A DNA stretch of 64,000 nucleotides from Aerococcus sanguinicola. Its GTDB lineage: Bacteria; Bacillota; Bacilli; Lactobacillales; Aerococcaceae. The stretch spans positions 1,736,001 through 1,800,000 of the forward strand of contig NZ_CP014160.1 in assembly GCF_001543145.1 (NCBI RefSeq). The letters run 5' to 3'. Every line of letters begins with the position of its first letter. Position 1 is the stretch's first letter. Made by a program: the position numbers and the translations under genes. The notes under the pieces were generated by a model. It did no database searches. It saw only the letters and a list, made by a program, of their open reading frames with translations, and had not been told where the DNA came from. Shown piece after piece: positions 44,834-52,892 of the stretch.

Positions 44834-45652
44834 ATGGGCAAAGAACGCGTAGATGTCCTTGTTGTCCGCCAAGGTCTCGCCAATTCCAGGGAGAAGGCCA
44901 AACGCTACATCATGGCAGGACAAATCTATAATGAAAAGCATGAACGCCTGGATAAAGCCGGGGAGAAAATTCCGGATACTTCTATATTGGAATTAAAGGG
45001 GGAGGATATGCCCTATGTTTCTCGGGGCGGCTTGAAATTAGTTAAGGCTCGGGATAGTTTTGATATCGACTTTAAGGATTTGATTCTCTTAGATATTGGG
45101 TCATCAACGGGTGGATTTACTGATGTTGCCTTGCAATCAGGAGCTAAGCAGTCTTATGCCCTAGATGTCGGCACCAACCAGTTGGATTGGAAGCTGCGCT
45201 CGGATGACCGGGTAATTGTTATGGAACAGACAAATTTTAGACATGCCAAAGTGGAAGATTTCAAAGCTGGCCAGCCAGATATTGCTAGCATTGATGTCTC
45301 CTTTATTTCCCTTAGTTTGATTCTCCCACCCCTTGTTCCGATCCTAAAAGCAGGGGGGCAAGTGGTTGCCTTAATTAAGCCGCAATTTGAAGCAGGGCGT
45401 GACCAGGTGGGCAAGAAGGGGATTGTAAGAGATCCTAAGGTCCACCTGGAAGTTTTGGACCGGACCTTTAAGATGGCTCAGGACCTGGGTTACGATATCC
45501 TCAACTTAACCTATTCCCCAATCACGGGCGGATCAGGTAATATTGAATTTTTGGCCTTATTGGAGAATCAGCGGCGTGACCAGGGGCAGAATTTACTGAC
45601 TACTTCTCCAGAAGAAGTAGTTAAAGCTGCCCATGACCAATTTCATGCTTAG
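44834..45652 (+). CDS. tlyA: TlyA-family rRNA 2'-O-methyltransferase / hemolysin-like protein
   Basis: 272 residues. N-terminal S4 RNA-binding domain (RVDVLVVRQGLANSREKAKRYIMAGQI), then an FtsJ-like methyltransferase with the SAM motif LLDIGSSTGGFTDVALQSGA and KPQFEAGRDQVGKKGIVRDP. TlyA in mycobacteria methylates 16S and 23S rRNA; Firmicute YqxC orthologues are less studied. Next to ispA and recN as usual, but argR, often found between tlyA and recN, is absent here. Confidence 0.93.
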   Translation: MGKERVDVLVVRQGLANSREKAKRYIMAGQIYNEKHERLDKAGEKIPDTSILELKGEDMPYVSRGGLKLVKARDSFDIDFKDLILLDIGSSTGGFTDVALQSGAKQSYALDVGTNQLDWKLRSDDRVIVMEQTNFRHAKVEDFKAGQPDIASIDVSFISLSLILPPLVPILKAGGQVVALIKPQFEAGRDQVGKKGIVRDPKVHLEVLDRTFKMAQDLGYDILNLTYSPITGGSGNIEFLALLENQRRDQGQNLLTTSPEEVVKAAHDQFHA

Positions 45653-45684
45653 TGATGACTTGAAGAGAAGAAGGGATTGACACC

Positions 45685-47400
45685 ATGTTACAGCATCTCA
45701 CCATTCGTAACTTCGCTATTATTGAAGAACTAGAAATTGATTTTGAAGATGGGATGACCGTCCTAACGGGAGAGACCGGGGCCGGTAAGTCAATTATCAT
45801 TGATGCGGTCGGGCTTTTGATTGGAGGCCGGGGGGCTTCTGATTTTATCCGTTACCATTGTGACTCTTTCTTCTTGTCGGGTATTTTCTTTATGCCAGAG
45901 CTCGCAGAGGATGGCCGGCGCTTACTTGAAGATTTAAAGATTCCCTTTGAGGATTCTCAACTGTTGATCAGTCGGGAGATGCACCGGTCAGGGAAGAATG
46001 TCATCCGCGTCAATGGAGTGATCTTGACCGTAGCCTTGTTAAAGAAAATCGGCAGCTACTTGGTAGATATCCACGGCCAAAATGAACACCAAAGTTTAAT
46101 GGATGCCAGTCGCCATATTGAATTTTTGGATTATTTTGCCGGTAAAAAAATCCAAGGCAATCTAGAAGACTTCCAGAAAGAATACGAGCACTATCAAAGT
46201 TTAAAAGATGAACTGGACCAACTTTCCTTAAATGAACAGGAACTGGCCCAACGCGTGGACTTGCTCCGCTTTCAAATTTCGGAAATCGATGCTAGTCAAT
46301 TAACAGTTGATGAAGACCAAGTCCTTGAAGAGGAACGGGAAGAACTACAGAACTACCAAAAGATTGCGGAAGTCCTGCAGTTCGTGACAGCTGGTCTCTC
46401 TTACGAAGAAGTGAATGTCATCGACCACTTGGGGCAAATGTCTGGTGAATTAGCCCGTTTGGCGGGAATGAACCAGCAATTTGACCAGTTTATTGAACAA
46501 ATGGATGCCGCTTATTATGGCCTCCAAGACCTGTCTTCGGATATCCACCATTACATGGAGGATATGGTCTATGACCAGGACCGACTCAACCAGATTGAAG
46601 AGCGGCTCAATGCTATTCAAAAATTAAAACGCAAGTACGGACAGAGTATTGAAGAGATCCTGGCCTATGCTGATCAAGCACGGGAAGAATTGGAACGGCT
46701 GGACCACCGAGAGAGCCACCAGGAAGACCTTGAAAGCAAGCTCCAGACGTCCAAAGACCGTTTGCTCGACTTGGGTCACCAGCTGCATGAAGATAGGAGT
46801 CAAACGGCCAAAGACTTGGAACAAGTCATCATGGACCAGATGAAGGAACTCTATATGGCTAAGGCTAAGTTCAAAGTGCAGATCGACCTATCTAACCGTT
46901 TCTACAAAAATGGGATGGACCGGGTGGAATTCTACATTGCTACTAATCCGGGCGAACCCTTTAAGGCTTTAACTAAAGTGGCTTCTGGCGGAGAACTTTC
47001 ACGCTTGATGTTGGCGATGAAAGCCGTCTTCCAAGAGGCTAAAGGGGTGACTTCCATCGTCTTTGATGAGGTCGATACAGGTGTTAGCGGCCGTGTTGCC
47101 CAAGCCATAGCAGAGAAAATGTATCAAATTTCATTAGGTGCTCAAGTACTTTGTATCAGCCACTTGGCCCAAGTCGCTGCCATGGCAGACCAGCAGCTCT
47201 ACATCCACAAGTCTGAGAAGGATGGACGGACTATGACCCAAGTTAAAGATCTGAACCGAGAAGAGCGGGTTGAAGAATTAGCTCGTATCTTAGCCGGCGA
47301 ACAGATTACAGAAAGTTCGCGCTTAGCTGCAGAAGACCAGCTGGACCAAGCAGCGAAGGACCGCCAAGCCATGCACCAAGCTTATGAGGAGGTTTTATGA
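45685..47400 (+). CDS. recN: DNA repair protein RecN
   Basis: 571 residues, SMC-like. Walker A LTGETGAGKSIIIDAVGLLIGGR near residue 30, coiled coils at about 155-215 and 290-390, C-terminal signature VASGGELSRLMLAMKA and Walker B SIVFDEVDTGVSG. Acts early at double-strand breaks. Ends in ATGA overlap with miaA. Confidence 0.97.
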   Translation: MLQHLTIRNFAIIEELEIDFEDGMTVLTGETGAGKSIIIDAVGLLIGGRGASDFIRYHCDSFFLSGIFFMPELAEDGRRLLEDLKIPFEDSQLLISREMHRSGKNVIRVNGVILTVALLKKIGSYLVDIHGQNEHQSLMDASRHIEFLDYFAGKKIQGNLEDFQKEYEHYQSLKDELDQLSLNEQELAQRVDLLRFQISEIDASQLTVDEDQVLEEEREELQNYQKIAEVLQFVTAGLSYEEVNVIDHLGQMSGELARLAGMNQQFDQFIEQMDAAYYGLQDLSSDIHHYMEDMVYDQDRLNQIEERLNAIQKLKRKYGQSIEEILAYADQAREELERLDHRESHQEDLESKLQTSKDRLLDLGHQLHEDRSQTAKDLEQVIMDQMKELYMAKAKFKVQIDLSNRFYKNGMDRVEFYIATNPGEPFKALTKVASGGELSRLMLAMKAVFQEAKGVTSIVFDEVDTGVSGRVAQAIAEKMYQISLGAQVLCISHLAQVAAMADQQLYIHKSEKDGRTMTQVKDLNREERVEELARILAGEQITESSRLAAEDQLDQAAKDRQAMHQAYEEVL

Positions 47401-48341
47401 CTAAAGAGAAGCTTATTGTCATCTGTGGCCCCACCGGTGTCGGAAAAACCGCATTAAGTTTAGACCTTGCGCAAAAATTTTCCGGCGAGGTAGTTAATGG
47501 CGATTCCATGCAGGTTTACCGCCACCTAGATATCGGTACCGCTAAAATCAGTCCAGAAGAACGCGGGTCCATTCCCCACCATCTCTTTGATCTACGGGAA
47601 GTTCACGAAAGCTATAGTGTGGCCGACTTTAAGCGGGATGCCACAGAAGTCATCACGAAGATCCATGAAAGGGGGCACTTGCCACTCTTAGTGGGCGGAA
47701 CGGGTCTCTACCTTGAGGCCTTGCTTTATGATTTTGACTTAGGGTCGGAAGTTGCTGAGCACCCGGCCTTTCGTGAAGCTATGGCAGGCTACGCTGACCA
47801 GTATGGGGCCCTAGCTCTCCATCAAAAATTGCAAACTGTTGACCCCAAAGCAGCGGAAGCCATCCATCCCAATAACCAACGCCGGGTGATTCGAGCGCTT
47901 GAAGTGTGCCAGTTTTCGTCAGGGAAATTTTCTGACCAGAAGCAGTCCCGACACCAGGACAGTCCTTATGACTTATTAATTATTGCTCTAGTTCGGGACC
48001 GGCAGAAGCTCTATGAACAGATCAACCAGCGGGTGCTTGAAATGGTAGACCAAGGTCTCCTCGAAGAGGCCAAGTGGCTTTACCAGCAAGACTTACCGCC
48101 TGATGCCCAGTCGATGAAGGCTATTGCCTATAAAGAACTCTTTCCCTACCTGAGCGGTCAAGAAAGCCTCGAGGCAGGCATCCAGCGCCTGCAAAAAAAT
48201 ACTCGCCACTATGCCAAAAGACAATTAACTTGGATCCGCCACCGCTTGCCTGCTGCTCAGACCTATGACCTTGTGGATGATCCCCAAGCAACCGACTACC
48301 AGCGTCTAGTAGAAGAAGTTAAGCGCTTCCTTAAAACTTAG
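47397..48341 (+). CDS. miaA: tRNA dimethylallyltransferase
   Basis: 314 residues. P-loop GPTGVGKTALSLDLA (residues 11-18), NGDSMQVYRHLDIGTAK, PLLVGGTGLYLEALL and the C-terminal KNTRHYAKRQLTWIRH. Transfers dimethylallyl to A37 of tRNAs reading UNN codons. Starts 4 bases inside recN; followed by hflX, its usual neighbour. Confidence 0.97.
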   Translation: MTKEKLIVICGPTGVGKTALSLDLAQKFSGEVVNGDSMQVYRHLDIGTAKISPEERGSIPHHLFDLREVHESYSVADFKRDATEVITKIHERGHLPLLVGGTGLYLEALLYDFDLGSEVAEHPAFREAMAGYADQYGALALHQKLQTVDPKAAEAIHPNNQRRVIRALEVCQFSSGKFSDQKQSRHQDSPYDLLIIALVRDRQKLYEQINQRVLEMVDQGLLEEAKWLYQQDLPPDAQSMKAIAYKELFPYLSGQESLEAGIQRLQKNTRHYAKRQLTWIRHRLPAAQTYDLVDDPQATDYQRLVEEVKRFLKT

Positions 48342-48365
48342 TCACTAGTTGAGAAAGGAGTCTCT

Positions 48366-49586
48366 ATGCAAGAAGTTATTGCTGTATTATTAGAAGATAA
48401 GTCAGAAACTGACCAGGATTTCCAGATGCGTCTAGAAGAGTGCCAAGAATTGATTAAGACGGCTGGAGGTAAGCTCGTTGCGACGCTAACCCAGAGCCGA
48501 GACCATCCTGATCCCAGAACGTATATTGGCCAAGGAAAGTTAGCTGAATTAAAATCCTTAGCAGAAACCCTGTCTGCTGACCTGATTATTTTTTATGATG
48601 CATTGAGCCCTTCACAAGTTCGTAATATTGAGGCAGCCCTGGATTGGCCAGTGATTGACCGTGTTCAGCTCATTTTGGATATCTTTACCTTGCGGGCCCA
48701 TTCTAAAGAGGCTAAGCTCCAAGTGGCGCTCGTCCAAAATGAGTACCTGCTTCCTCGCTTAGCCGGTCAAGGACTGGCCCTCTCACGTTTAGCCGGTGGT
48801 ATCGGCACTAGGGGACCGGGTGAAAGCCAGCTCGAACGCAACCGGCGGACTCTCCGTGATGATATCAGCCGAATCAAGAAACAATTGAAAGAAGCAGAGA
48901 AACACCGGGAAATTAGCCGGGACCGGCGAACATCATCCAGCCGTTTTAAGATTGGTCTTGTCGGCTACACCAACGCTGGCAAATCAACCATTCTCAATGG
49001 TCTCACCCAGGCCGATACTTACGAAGAAGACCAGCTTTTCGCTACGTTGACCCCCTTAACCCGGAGCTTTAGCTTAGAGAATGGCTTTCAAATGACCTTA
49101 ACTGATACAGTTGGTTTCATCCAAGACCTGCCACCCATGGTTATCGATGCCTTCCATTCCACCTTGGAAGAGAGCCGGGATGTGGACCTCTTATTGATCG
49201 TGATCGATGCTTCGTCAACTTATGCCAAAGCCCAAGAAAAAACGGTCTGCCAGCTCTTAGATGACCTAGATATGCTCAAAATTCCTCATCTCTTTGTTTA
49301 CAATAAGATGGACCAGGTAGAAACCGCGGACTTCGTATCCCCATCTTCACCTTATGTCGCGATCTCCGCCCGTTCGCCACAAGGTATTAAAAAGTTAGAA
49401 GAGGGGATTATTACCCAGATTCAATCTATTTATGATTATTTTGAAATCGACCTGCCTAGCCAGGAAGCTTCGCAATTTCTCGGTCAGGCAGACAGCTTAT
49501 ACATTGAATCCTTTATTTTTGATGAGGAAAAGAATACTTACTTGGTCAAAGGCTATAAGCGACCGCAAAGTAAAATAAGCCATTAA
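48366..49586 (+). CDS. hflX: GTPase HflX
   Basis: 406 residues. N-terminal HflX domain with PDPRTYIGQGKLAELK and GGIGTRGPGESQLERNRR, then the G domain: GYTNAGKST (G1), LFATLTPLTR, DTVGFIQDLP (G3), NKMD (G4). Ribosome-associated GTPase that splits stalled 70S in heat or antibiotic stress. SD AAAGGAG. Last gene of the miaA group, ending at a terminator one base before mtnN's terminator partner. Confidence 0.96.
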   Translation: MQEVIAVLLEDKSETDQDFQMRLEECQELIKTAGGKLVATLTQSRDHPDPRTYIGQGKLAELKSLAETLSADLIIFYDALSPSQVRNIEAALDWPVIDRVQLILDIFTLRAHSKEAKLQVALVQNEYLLPRLAGQGLALSRLAGGIGTRGPGESQLERNRRTLRDDISRIKKQLKEAEKHREISRDRRTSSSRFKIGLVGYTNAGKSTILNGLTQADTYEEDQLFATLTPLTRSFSLENGFQMTLTDTVGFIQDLPPMVIDAFHSTLEESRDVDLLLIVIDASSTYAKAQEKTVCQLLDDLDMLKIPHLFVYNKMDQVETADFVSPSSPYVAISARSPQGIKKLEEGIITQIQSIYDYFEIDLPSQEASQFLGQADSLYIESFIFDEEKNTYLVKGYKRPQSKISH

Positions 49587-49616
49587 AAAAGCTAGCTTTT
49601 AAACTAGCTTTTTTTA
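49585..49616. terminator. Bidirectional terminator hflX / mtnN
   Basis: AAAAAAGCTAG and CTAGCTTTTTT around an 8-base loop. Symmetric A and T runs. Confidence 0.85.
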
Positions 49617-49620
49617 ATGC

Positions 49621-50313
49621 TTATTTTAAGGCGTCGATTAAGTCAAAAAAGACTTGGGCTGCATTTTTGGCGACTTGATCTTTATGGTTTTGGTAGAGTC
49701 GGGCGGGATCTTCCGGACTATCGGAATGGTCGCTGATGGTTTTCAGCGAGAGGAAGGGTAGGTCATAAGTATAAGCGACTTGGGCAATAGCAGTTGCCTC
49801 CATATCCACAACTTGGCCAGTGGGGAAGTGGTCTTTTACCCAAGCGATGCGTTTGGGGTCTGCCATGAAGGCATCCGAACTTAGGAGTAAACCTGTTTCT
49901 AGACCTTGGTCCTGGATAAATTGATCAGCAAAGGCCTTGATTTTTTGGTGGAGGGGGTAGGATACGGGCATGCGGGGAACCCGTCCTAAGGGGCTGCCAA
50001 AAGCTGTATCATCAGCATCATGGTAGCAAAAGTCATTGGGAATAAAGACCTGGCCGATGCCTAAGTGGTCTTTGAGCGCCCCAACGACACCAAAATTAAG
50101 GAGTAGATCGGGTTGGAAGCGTTCGATAGCCAAAGTTGCCCCCATGGCAGCATTGGCTTTCCCAATACCGGACTCAATCACGTAGACTTGCTGGTCTGCA
50201 ATCTGGCCTTTTTGGACCGTTACCTGTTGGAAGTGGTCTACTGTTTCTAGCTCTAGGGCCTGGCGAATTGGCTTGACTTCTTCTTCCATGGCGATAATAA
50301 TAGCAATTTTCAT
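49621..50313 (-). CDS. mtnN: 5'-methylthioadenosine/S-adenosylhomocysteine nucleosidase
   Basis: 230 residues. IAIIIAMEEEVKPI with the catalytic Glu12-type acidic pocket, SGIGKANAAMGATL, NFGVVGAL, and the C-terminal VVDMEATAIAQVAY and KTISDHSD with the catalytic Asp. Detoxifies SAH and MTA and yields S-ribosylhomocysteine, the AI-2 precursor if LuxS is present. Starts one base before the metQ stop region, so the two are one operon linking methionine uptake and recycling. Confidence 0.96.
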   Translation of the reverse strand: MKIAIIIAMEEEVKPIRQALELETVDHFQQVTVQKGQIADQQVYVIESGIGKANAAMGATLAIERFQPDLLLNFGVVGALKDHLGIGQVFIPNDFCYHDADDTAFGSPLGRVPRMPVSYPLHQKIKAFADQFIQDQGLETGLLLSSDAFMADPKRIAWVKDHFPTGQVVDMEATAIAQVAYTYDLPFLSLKTISDHSDSPEDPARLYQNHKDQVAKNAAQVFFDLIDALK

Positions 50314-51150
50314 TTATTGGGCTCCCTCTAAGCTTTCCTTAATAACTACCTTGGACCCTTGGAACTTATCTTCAATAAATTGAACATTTTCGGGGGCGTG
50401 GTAGACTTCAGCTAATTTTTTTAATTTGTCATCATTTGCATGCTCTTTTTGACTTACGATGACATTGTAGTTTTCCTTAGAAGAATGGGCAGGATCTTCT
50501 TTGAAAAGAGCGTCTGTTTGGACCCGAAGGCCGCCTTCCATAGCAAAGGTATTACCGATTGGTGCAATGTCAACATCTTCTAGGACCCGTACACCTAGCG
50601 TGTCATCGACTTCAATAAATTCTAAATTTTTAGGGTTATCCTGGATATCTCTCAGGCTGACTAGTCCATCGCTCTCCTTGAGCTTGATCAGTTGAGCATT
50701 GGCTAAAAGTTTAAGTGCGCGGGATTGCTGGGAAGGATTATTAGCAATCGCAACAGTCGCGCCATCCTGAAGCTCATCGAGGGAATCGATGCGCTTGGAG
50801 TAGATGCCCATTGGCTCGATGTAAGTAGTTGCGACGGGAGCTAGGCTATTGCCGTGGTCAGCGTTCCAAGTCTCTAGGAAGTCTAGGGTTTGGAAGGCAT
50901 TGGCATCGACTTCGCCCTTGGCTGTATAGTCATTGAGTTGGGCATTGGACGTAATGTCTTTAACTTCTATTTCAAGCCCCGCATCTTTAGCGGCTTGGGA
51001 CTGGGCCACATGCTTCCAGATATCCAAGTCAGAGCCAAAAGTCGCCACACTGACGGTGTTACTTTGCTCAGCTTCTTCCTTAGCTGAATTGTTTTGGCAG
51101 GCCGTTAAGACCAAGAGTGTTAGACATAGTAGACTAATTAATTTCTTCAT
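50314..51150 (-). CDS. metQ: Methionine ABC transporter substrate-binding lipoprotein (MetQ/NlpA family)
   Basis: 278 residues. Lipoprotein signal KKLISLLCLTLLVLTAC with Cys18 acylated. NlpA-family motifs: DITSNAQLNDYTAKGEVDANAFQTLDFLE, EPMGIYSKRI, VAIANNPSQQSRALKLL and NTFAMEGGL. Captures methionine outside the membrane. The MetN ATPase and MetI permease are not adjacent, so they must be elsewhere. The leader holds a 60-base inverted repeat (51253-51312) but no recognisable SAM or T-box riboswitch. Confidence 0.92.
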   Translation of the reverse strand: MKKLISLLCLTLLVLTACQNNSAKEEAEQSNTVSVATFGSDLDIWKHVAQSQAAKDAGLEIEVKDITSNAQLNDYTAKGEVDANAFQTLDFLETWNADHGNSLAPVATTYIEPMGIYSKRIDSLDELQDGATVAIANNPSQQSRALKLLANAQLIKLKESDGLVSLRDIQDNPKNLEFIEVDDTLGVRVLEDVDIAPIGNTFAMEGGLRVQTDALFKEDPAHSSKENYNVIVSQKEHANDDKLKKLAEVYHAPENVQFIEDKFQGSKVVIKESLEGAQ

Positions 51151-51252
51151 AGTAAAAAACTCCTTTATGCCATCATAAGCTAAAATGATAGCTGGGGAAA
51201 GATTGAATTCGGGCTAAGTAGATATCAAAAAGCGACCAAGGCTGATCAAAGG

Positions 51253-51312
51253 CTTTTAAAAGTTCACGACTTTTAGCTAAACTAATCTAGAAGAATCGTG
51301 AACCTTTAAAAG
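51253..51312 (-). repeat. Long inverted repeat in the metQ leader
   Basis: CTTTTAAAAGTTCACGA pairs with TCGTGAACCTTTAAAAG (one mismatch) around a 26-base loop. It lies 103-162 bases before the metQ start and abuts repeat copy 5. No T-run follows on the minus strand. Function unknown. Confidence 0.7.
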
Positions 51313-51315
51313 AAA

Positions 51316-51485
51316 GAGAGTGAGACAAAAGTCGATTAGGCCTGAACCACTGGAACGAACTATGGGAAATCGTTGGTAAACGATTGGACATAGTTCGTGA
51401 AGTGGATGTCAGGCCTGACTTTTGGAACACGTTTTTGAAAAATGTTCGCTTTTTTAAAAGAGGCCGGAACTTTTGTCCCAGCCTC
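51316..51485 (-). repeat. Dispersed terminator-hairpin repeat, copy 5
   Basis: Minus-strand copy closely matching copy 3: terminator stem GAGGCTGG/CCGGCCTC next to bioY (51460-51485), then the foldback with arms CGAACTATGTCCAATCGTT and AACGATTTCCCATAGTTCG, ending GACTTTTGTCTCACTC. 26 bases after the bioY stop and in the same orientation. Confidence 0.87.
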
Positions 51486-51510
51486 AGTTGACCTTTTACA
51501 AAGGCTAGGG

Positions 51511-52062
51511 CTATTTAAAAATGGCAAGTTTATTGAGCCTTTTGACTAAGATGAGAACTAAGAAAGCTTTGATCGAGTCCCCAATATAGAAAACGAGTGT
51601 ACTGGCAGCGGCAGTTAGATAGGGCATATTGCCGAAGTGACTCATTCCAATCGCACCAACGAGATTAGTGAGCAAGACGCCAGGAATCCAAATAGCCAAG
51701 TATTGGACAAAGAGAGGACGATCCTGACTAAGGAGTTGATGGTCTCGGGCAAGGCCGATGAGGAAGGCTGTCATGAGATAAGCGAAGAGATAGGTAGAAG
51801 ATGGTCCATAGAAAGCTTGAAGACCACCATTGCCACCAGTTAAAACTGGAAAACCAATGGCTGCTAGGATCAGAAAACCTGCCACCGCTGCACTGCCTTT
51901 TTTCGCCCCGAGTAGGGCTCCAGAGAGCATGATACCTAAGTTCTGTAGGACAATCGGTACTGGTAAGAAACCAAGAGGGATAGGGGGAAAGAGCCCTAAA
52001 ACAATGATAATAGCAATCATAATGGCAATGCTTGTCAGGTCTTTACTTCTTTTGTTATTCAT
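51511..52062 (-). CDS. bioY: Biotin transporter substrate-binding subunit BioY
   Basis: 183 residues with six hydrophobic helices; PVPIVLQNLGIMLSGALLGAKKGSAAV and GGLQAFYGPSSTYLFAYLMTA are BioY hallmarks. S-component of the ECF biotin uptake system, using shared EcfA/A'/T energising proteins encoded elsewhere. Monocistronic, with a consensus promoter embedded in a BirA-type operator, so biotin-repressed uptake is inferred. Confidence 0.94.
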   Translation of the reverse strand: MNNKRSKDLTSIAIMIAIIIVLGLFPPIPLGFLPVPIVLQNLGIMLSGALLGAKKGSAAVAGFLILAAIGFPVLTGGNGGLQAFYGPSSTYLFAYLMTAFLIGLARDHQLLSQDRPLFVQYLAIWIPGVLLTNLVGAIGMSHFGNMPYLTAAASTLVFYIGDSIKAFLVLILVKRLNKLAIFK

Positions 52063-52093
52063 TCATTGACACCTCATATTTATTGATGTTTAA

Positions 52094-52122
52094 AGTATAA
52101 TTAAAAGAACAAGGAATGTCAA
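52094..52122 (-). promoter_or_regulatory. bioY promoter
   Basis: On the minus strand: -35 TTGACA (52122-52117), a 17-base spacer, -10 TATACT (52099-52094). Consensus-quality; 32 bases before the bioY ATG. Confidence 0.75.
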
Positions 52123-52147
52123 CTTAAAATAAATATAGGTTGACGTT
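52115..52147 (-). promoter_or_regulatory. BirA-type operator at bioY
   Basis: Inverted repeat TGTCAAC-N15-GTTGACG, flanked by AA/TT, close to the Firmicute BirA box TGTTAAC-N14-16-GTTAACA (a C-for-T change in each half). It covers the -35 hexamer, as expected for a repressor site. Confidence 0.65.
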
Positions 52148-52198
52148 TGTTTTAGTATATTTTATTTCAATATGAACGCATCGTTTTGGCCTTTAGGA

Positions 52199-52228
52199 TT
52201 GCTAGTTATCAACTAAATATGTTACACT
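52199..52228 (+). promoter_or_regulatory. Possible promoter of orphan structured transcript
   Basis: TTGCTA (52199-52204), 18-base spacer, TACACT (52223-52228). Modest match; supported by a structured region and terminator just downstream. Confidence 0.38.
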
Positions 52229-52235
52229 CAGTTTG

Positions 52236-52362
52236 CACGTAATCATAGCATGTGAAGAAATTTAAGCGCAAACTTTCTCAAGGCCTCAGTCTATGATTAC
52301 GTGTATTTTATTAATATACATATATACAAAAAAGAGGAGGCCGTATTGGTCTCCTCTTTTTT
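52236..52362 (+). ncRNA. Candidate small RNA with 13 bp closing stem and intrinsic terminator
   Basis: CACGTAATCATAG (52236-52248) pairs perfectly with CTATGATTACGTG (52291-52303), enclosing 42 bases that can form a smaller AGAAA/TTTCT helix. After an AT-rich linker comes a terminator, GAGGAGGCC/GGTCTCCTC with a T-run (52334-52362). No open reading frame of note. Family not recognised: it lacks SRP, RNase P, tmRNA or T-box core motifs; 6S-like RNA cannot be excluded. The terminator may also serve tRNA-Thr from the other strand. Confidence 0.42.
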
Positions 52363-52592
52363 GTGCTTTATATTAAAAAATAACTTCCCAACTTTGTGAA
52401 AGTAGAAAAGTTATAGATAATTTTCTATCAAACCTTATCATACCACTGGTTAACGGTCCAAAAAGTTATAGAAATGTTATAGAAATTCGAGTAAAAACTA
52501 GCATTTATTAGACTTTACTAGTCTTTAGTAAGTTCGATAAAGCCCGACAAATCAACATTGGTACTTAGTAGACCTTACTAGATTTCACAAAA
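52363..52592. other. AT-rich gap 3' of tRNA-Thr with short direct repeats
   Basis: GTTATAGA occurs three times (52410-52417, 52465-52472, 52476-52483), and ACTAG/TTAGTA motifs recur at 52510-52582. No reading frame and no second copy of the tRNA 3' end was seen. Confidence 0.45.
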
Positions 52593-52665
52593 TGCTGGAT
52601 GCAGGATTCGAACCTGTGACCCCCGCATTACGAATGCGATGCTCTACCAACTGAGCTAATCCAGC
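52593..52665 (-). tRNA. trnT: tRNA-Thr (anticodon CGU)
   Basis: 73-base cloverleaf on the minus strand: acceptor GCTGGAT/ATCCAGC with discriminator A, D arm GCTC-AGTTGGTA-GAGC, anticodon arm TCGCA-TTCGTAA-TGCGG (anticodon CGT in DNA), and T arm with GTTCGAAT. CCA is not encoded. Reads ACG. Confidence 0.95.
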
Positions 52666-52849
52666 GAAACGATATTCCTATTATAGACCTTTTACGGGAC
52701 TTTGTAAAATGTTTTTTTAAATTTAGAGTAAAGACAGTTGAATAAGGCCTTGTTGACTTAAAAATACAAAGAGTTGTAAATAAATTTTTATTAGATTCTT
52801 TTATTTGAGAAAATGACGGATTCCTAAAGATTTATGGCAACTAAATTAA

Positions 52850-52858
52850 TGGTATAAT
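52850..52858 (+). promoter_or_regulatory. Extended -10 promoter of trmK operon
   Basis: TGGTATAAT is a perfect extended -10 element 35 bases before the trmK start. An in-frame ATG at 52857 overlaps it, so cannot be the translation start of this transcript. Confidence 0.55.
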
Positions 52859-52892
52859 GAAAGTAAATCTTTTTGCGATAGGGAGAGACTAT

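Noticed and set aside
51151-51315. SAM-I, SMK or T-box riboswitch upstream of metQ.
   Set aside because: None of the conserved core motifs (for example the T-box GGTGGNACCGCG-type sequence) could be found on the minus strand.
52257-52303. Known housekeeping RNA (SRP, RNase P, tmRNA) for the 52.2-52.4 kb structure.
   Set aside because: Core motifs of those RNAs are missing and the length is too short for RNase P or tmRNA. Left as an unclassified candidate.
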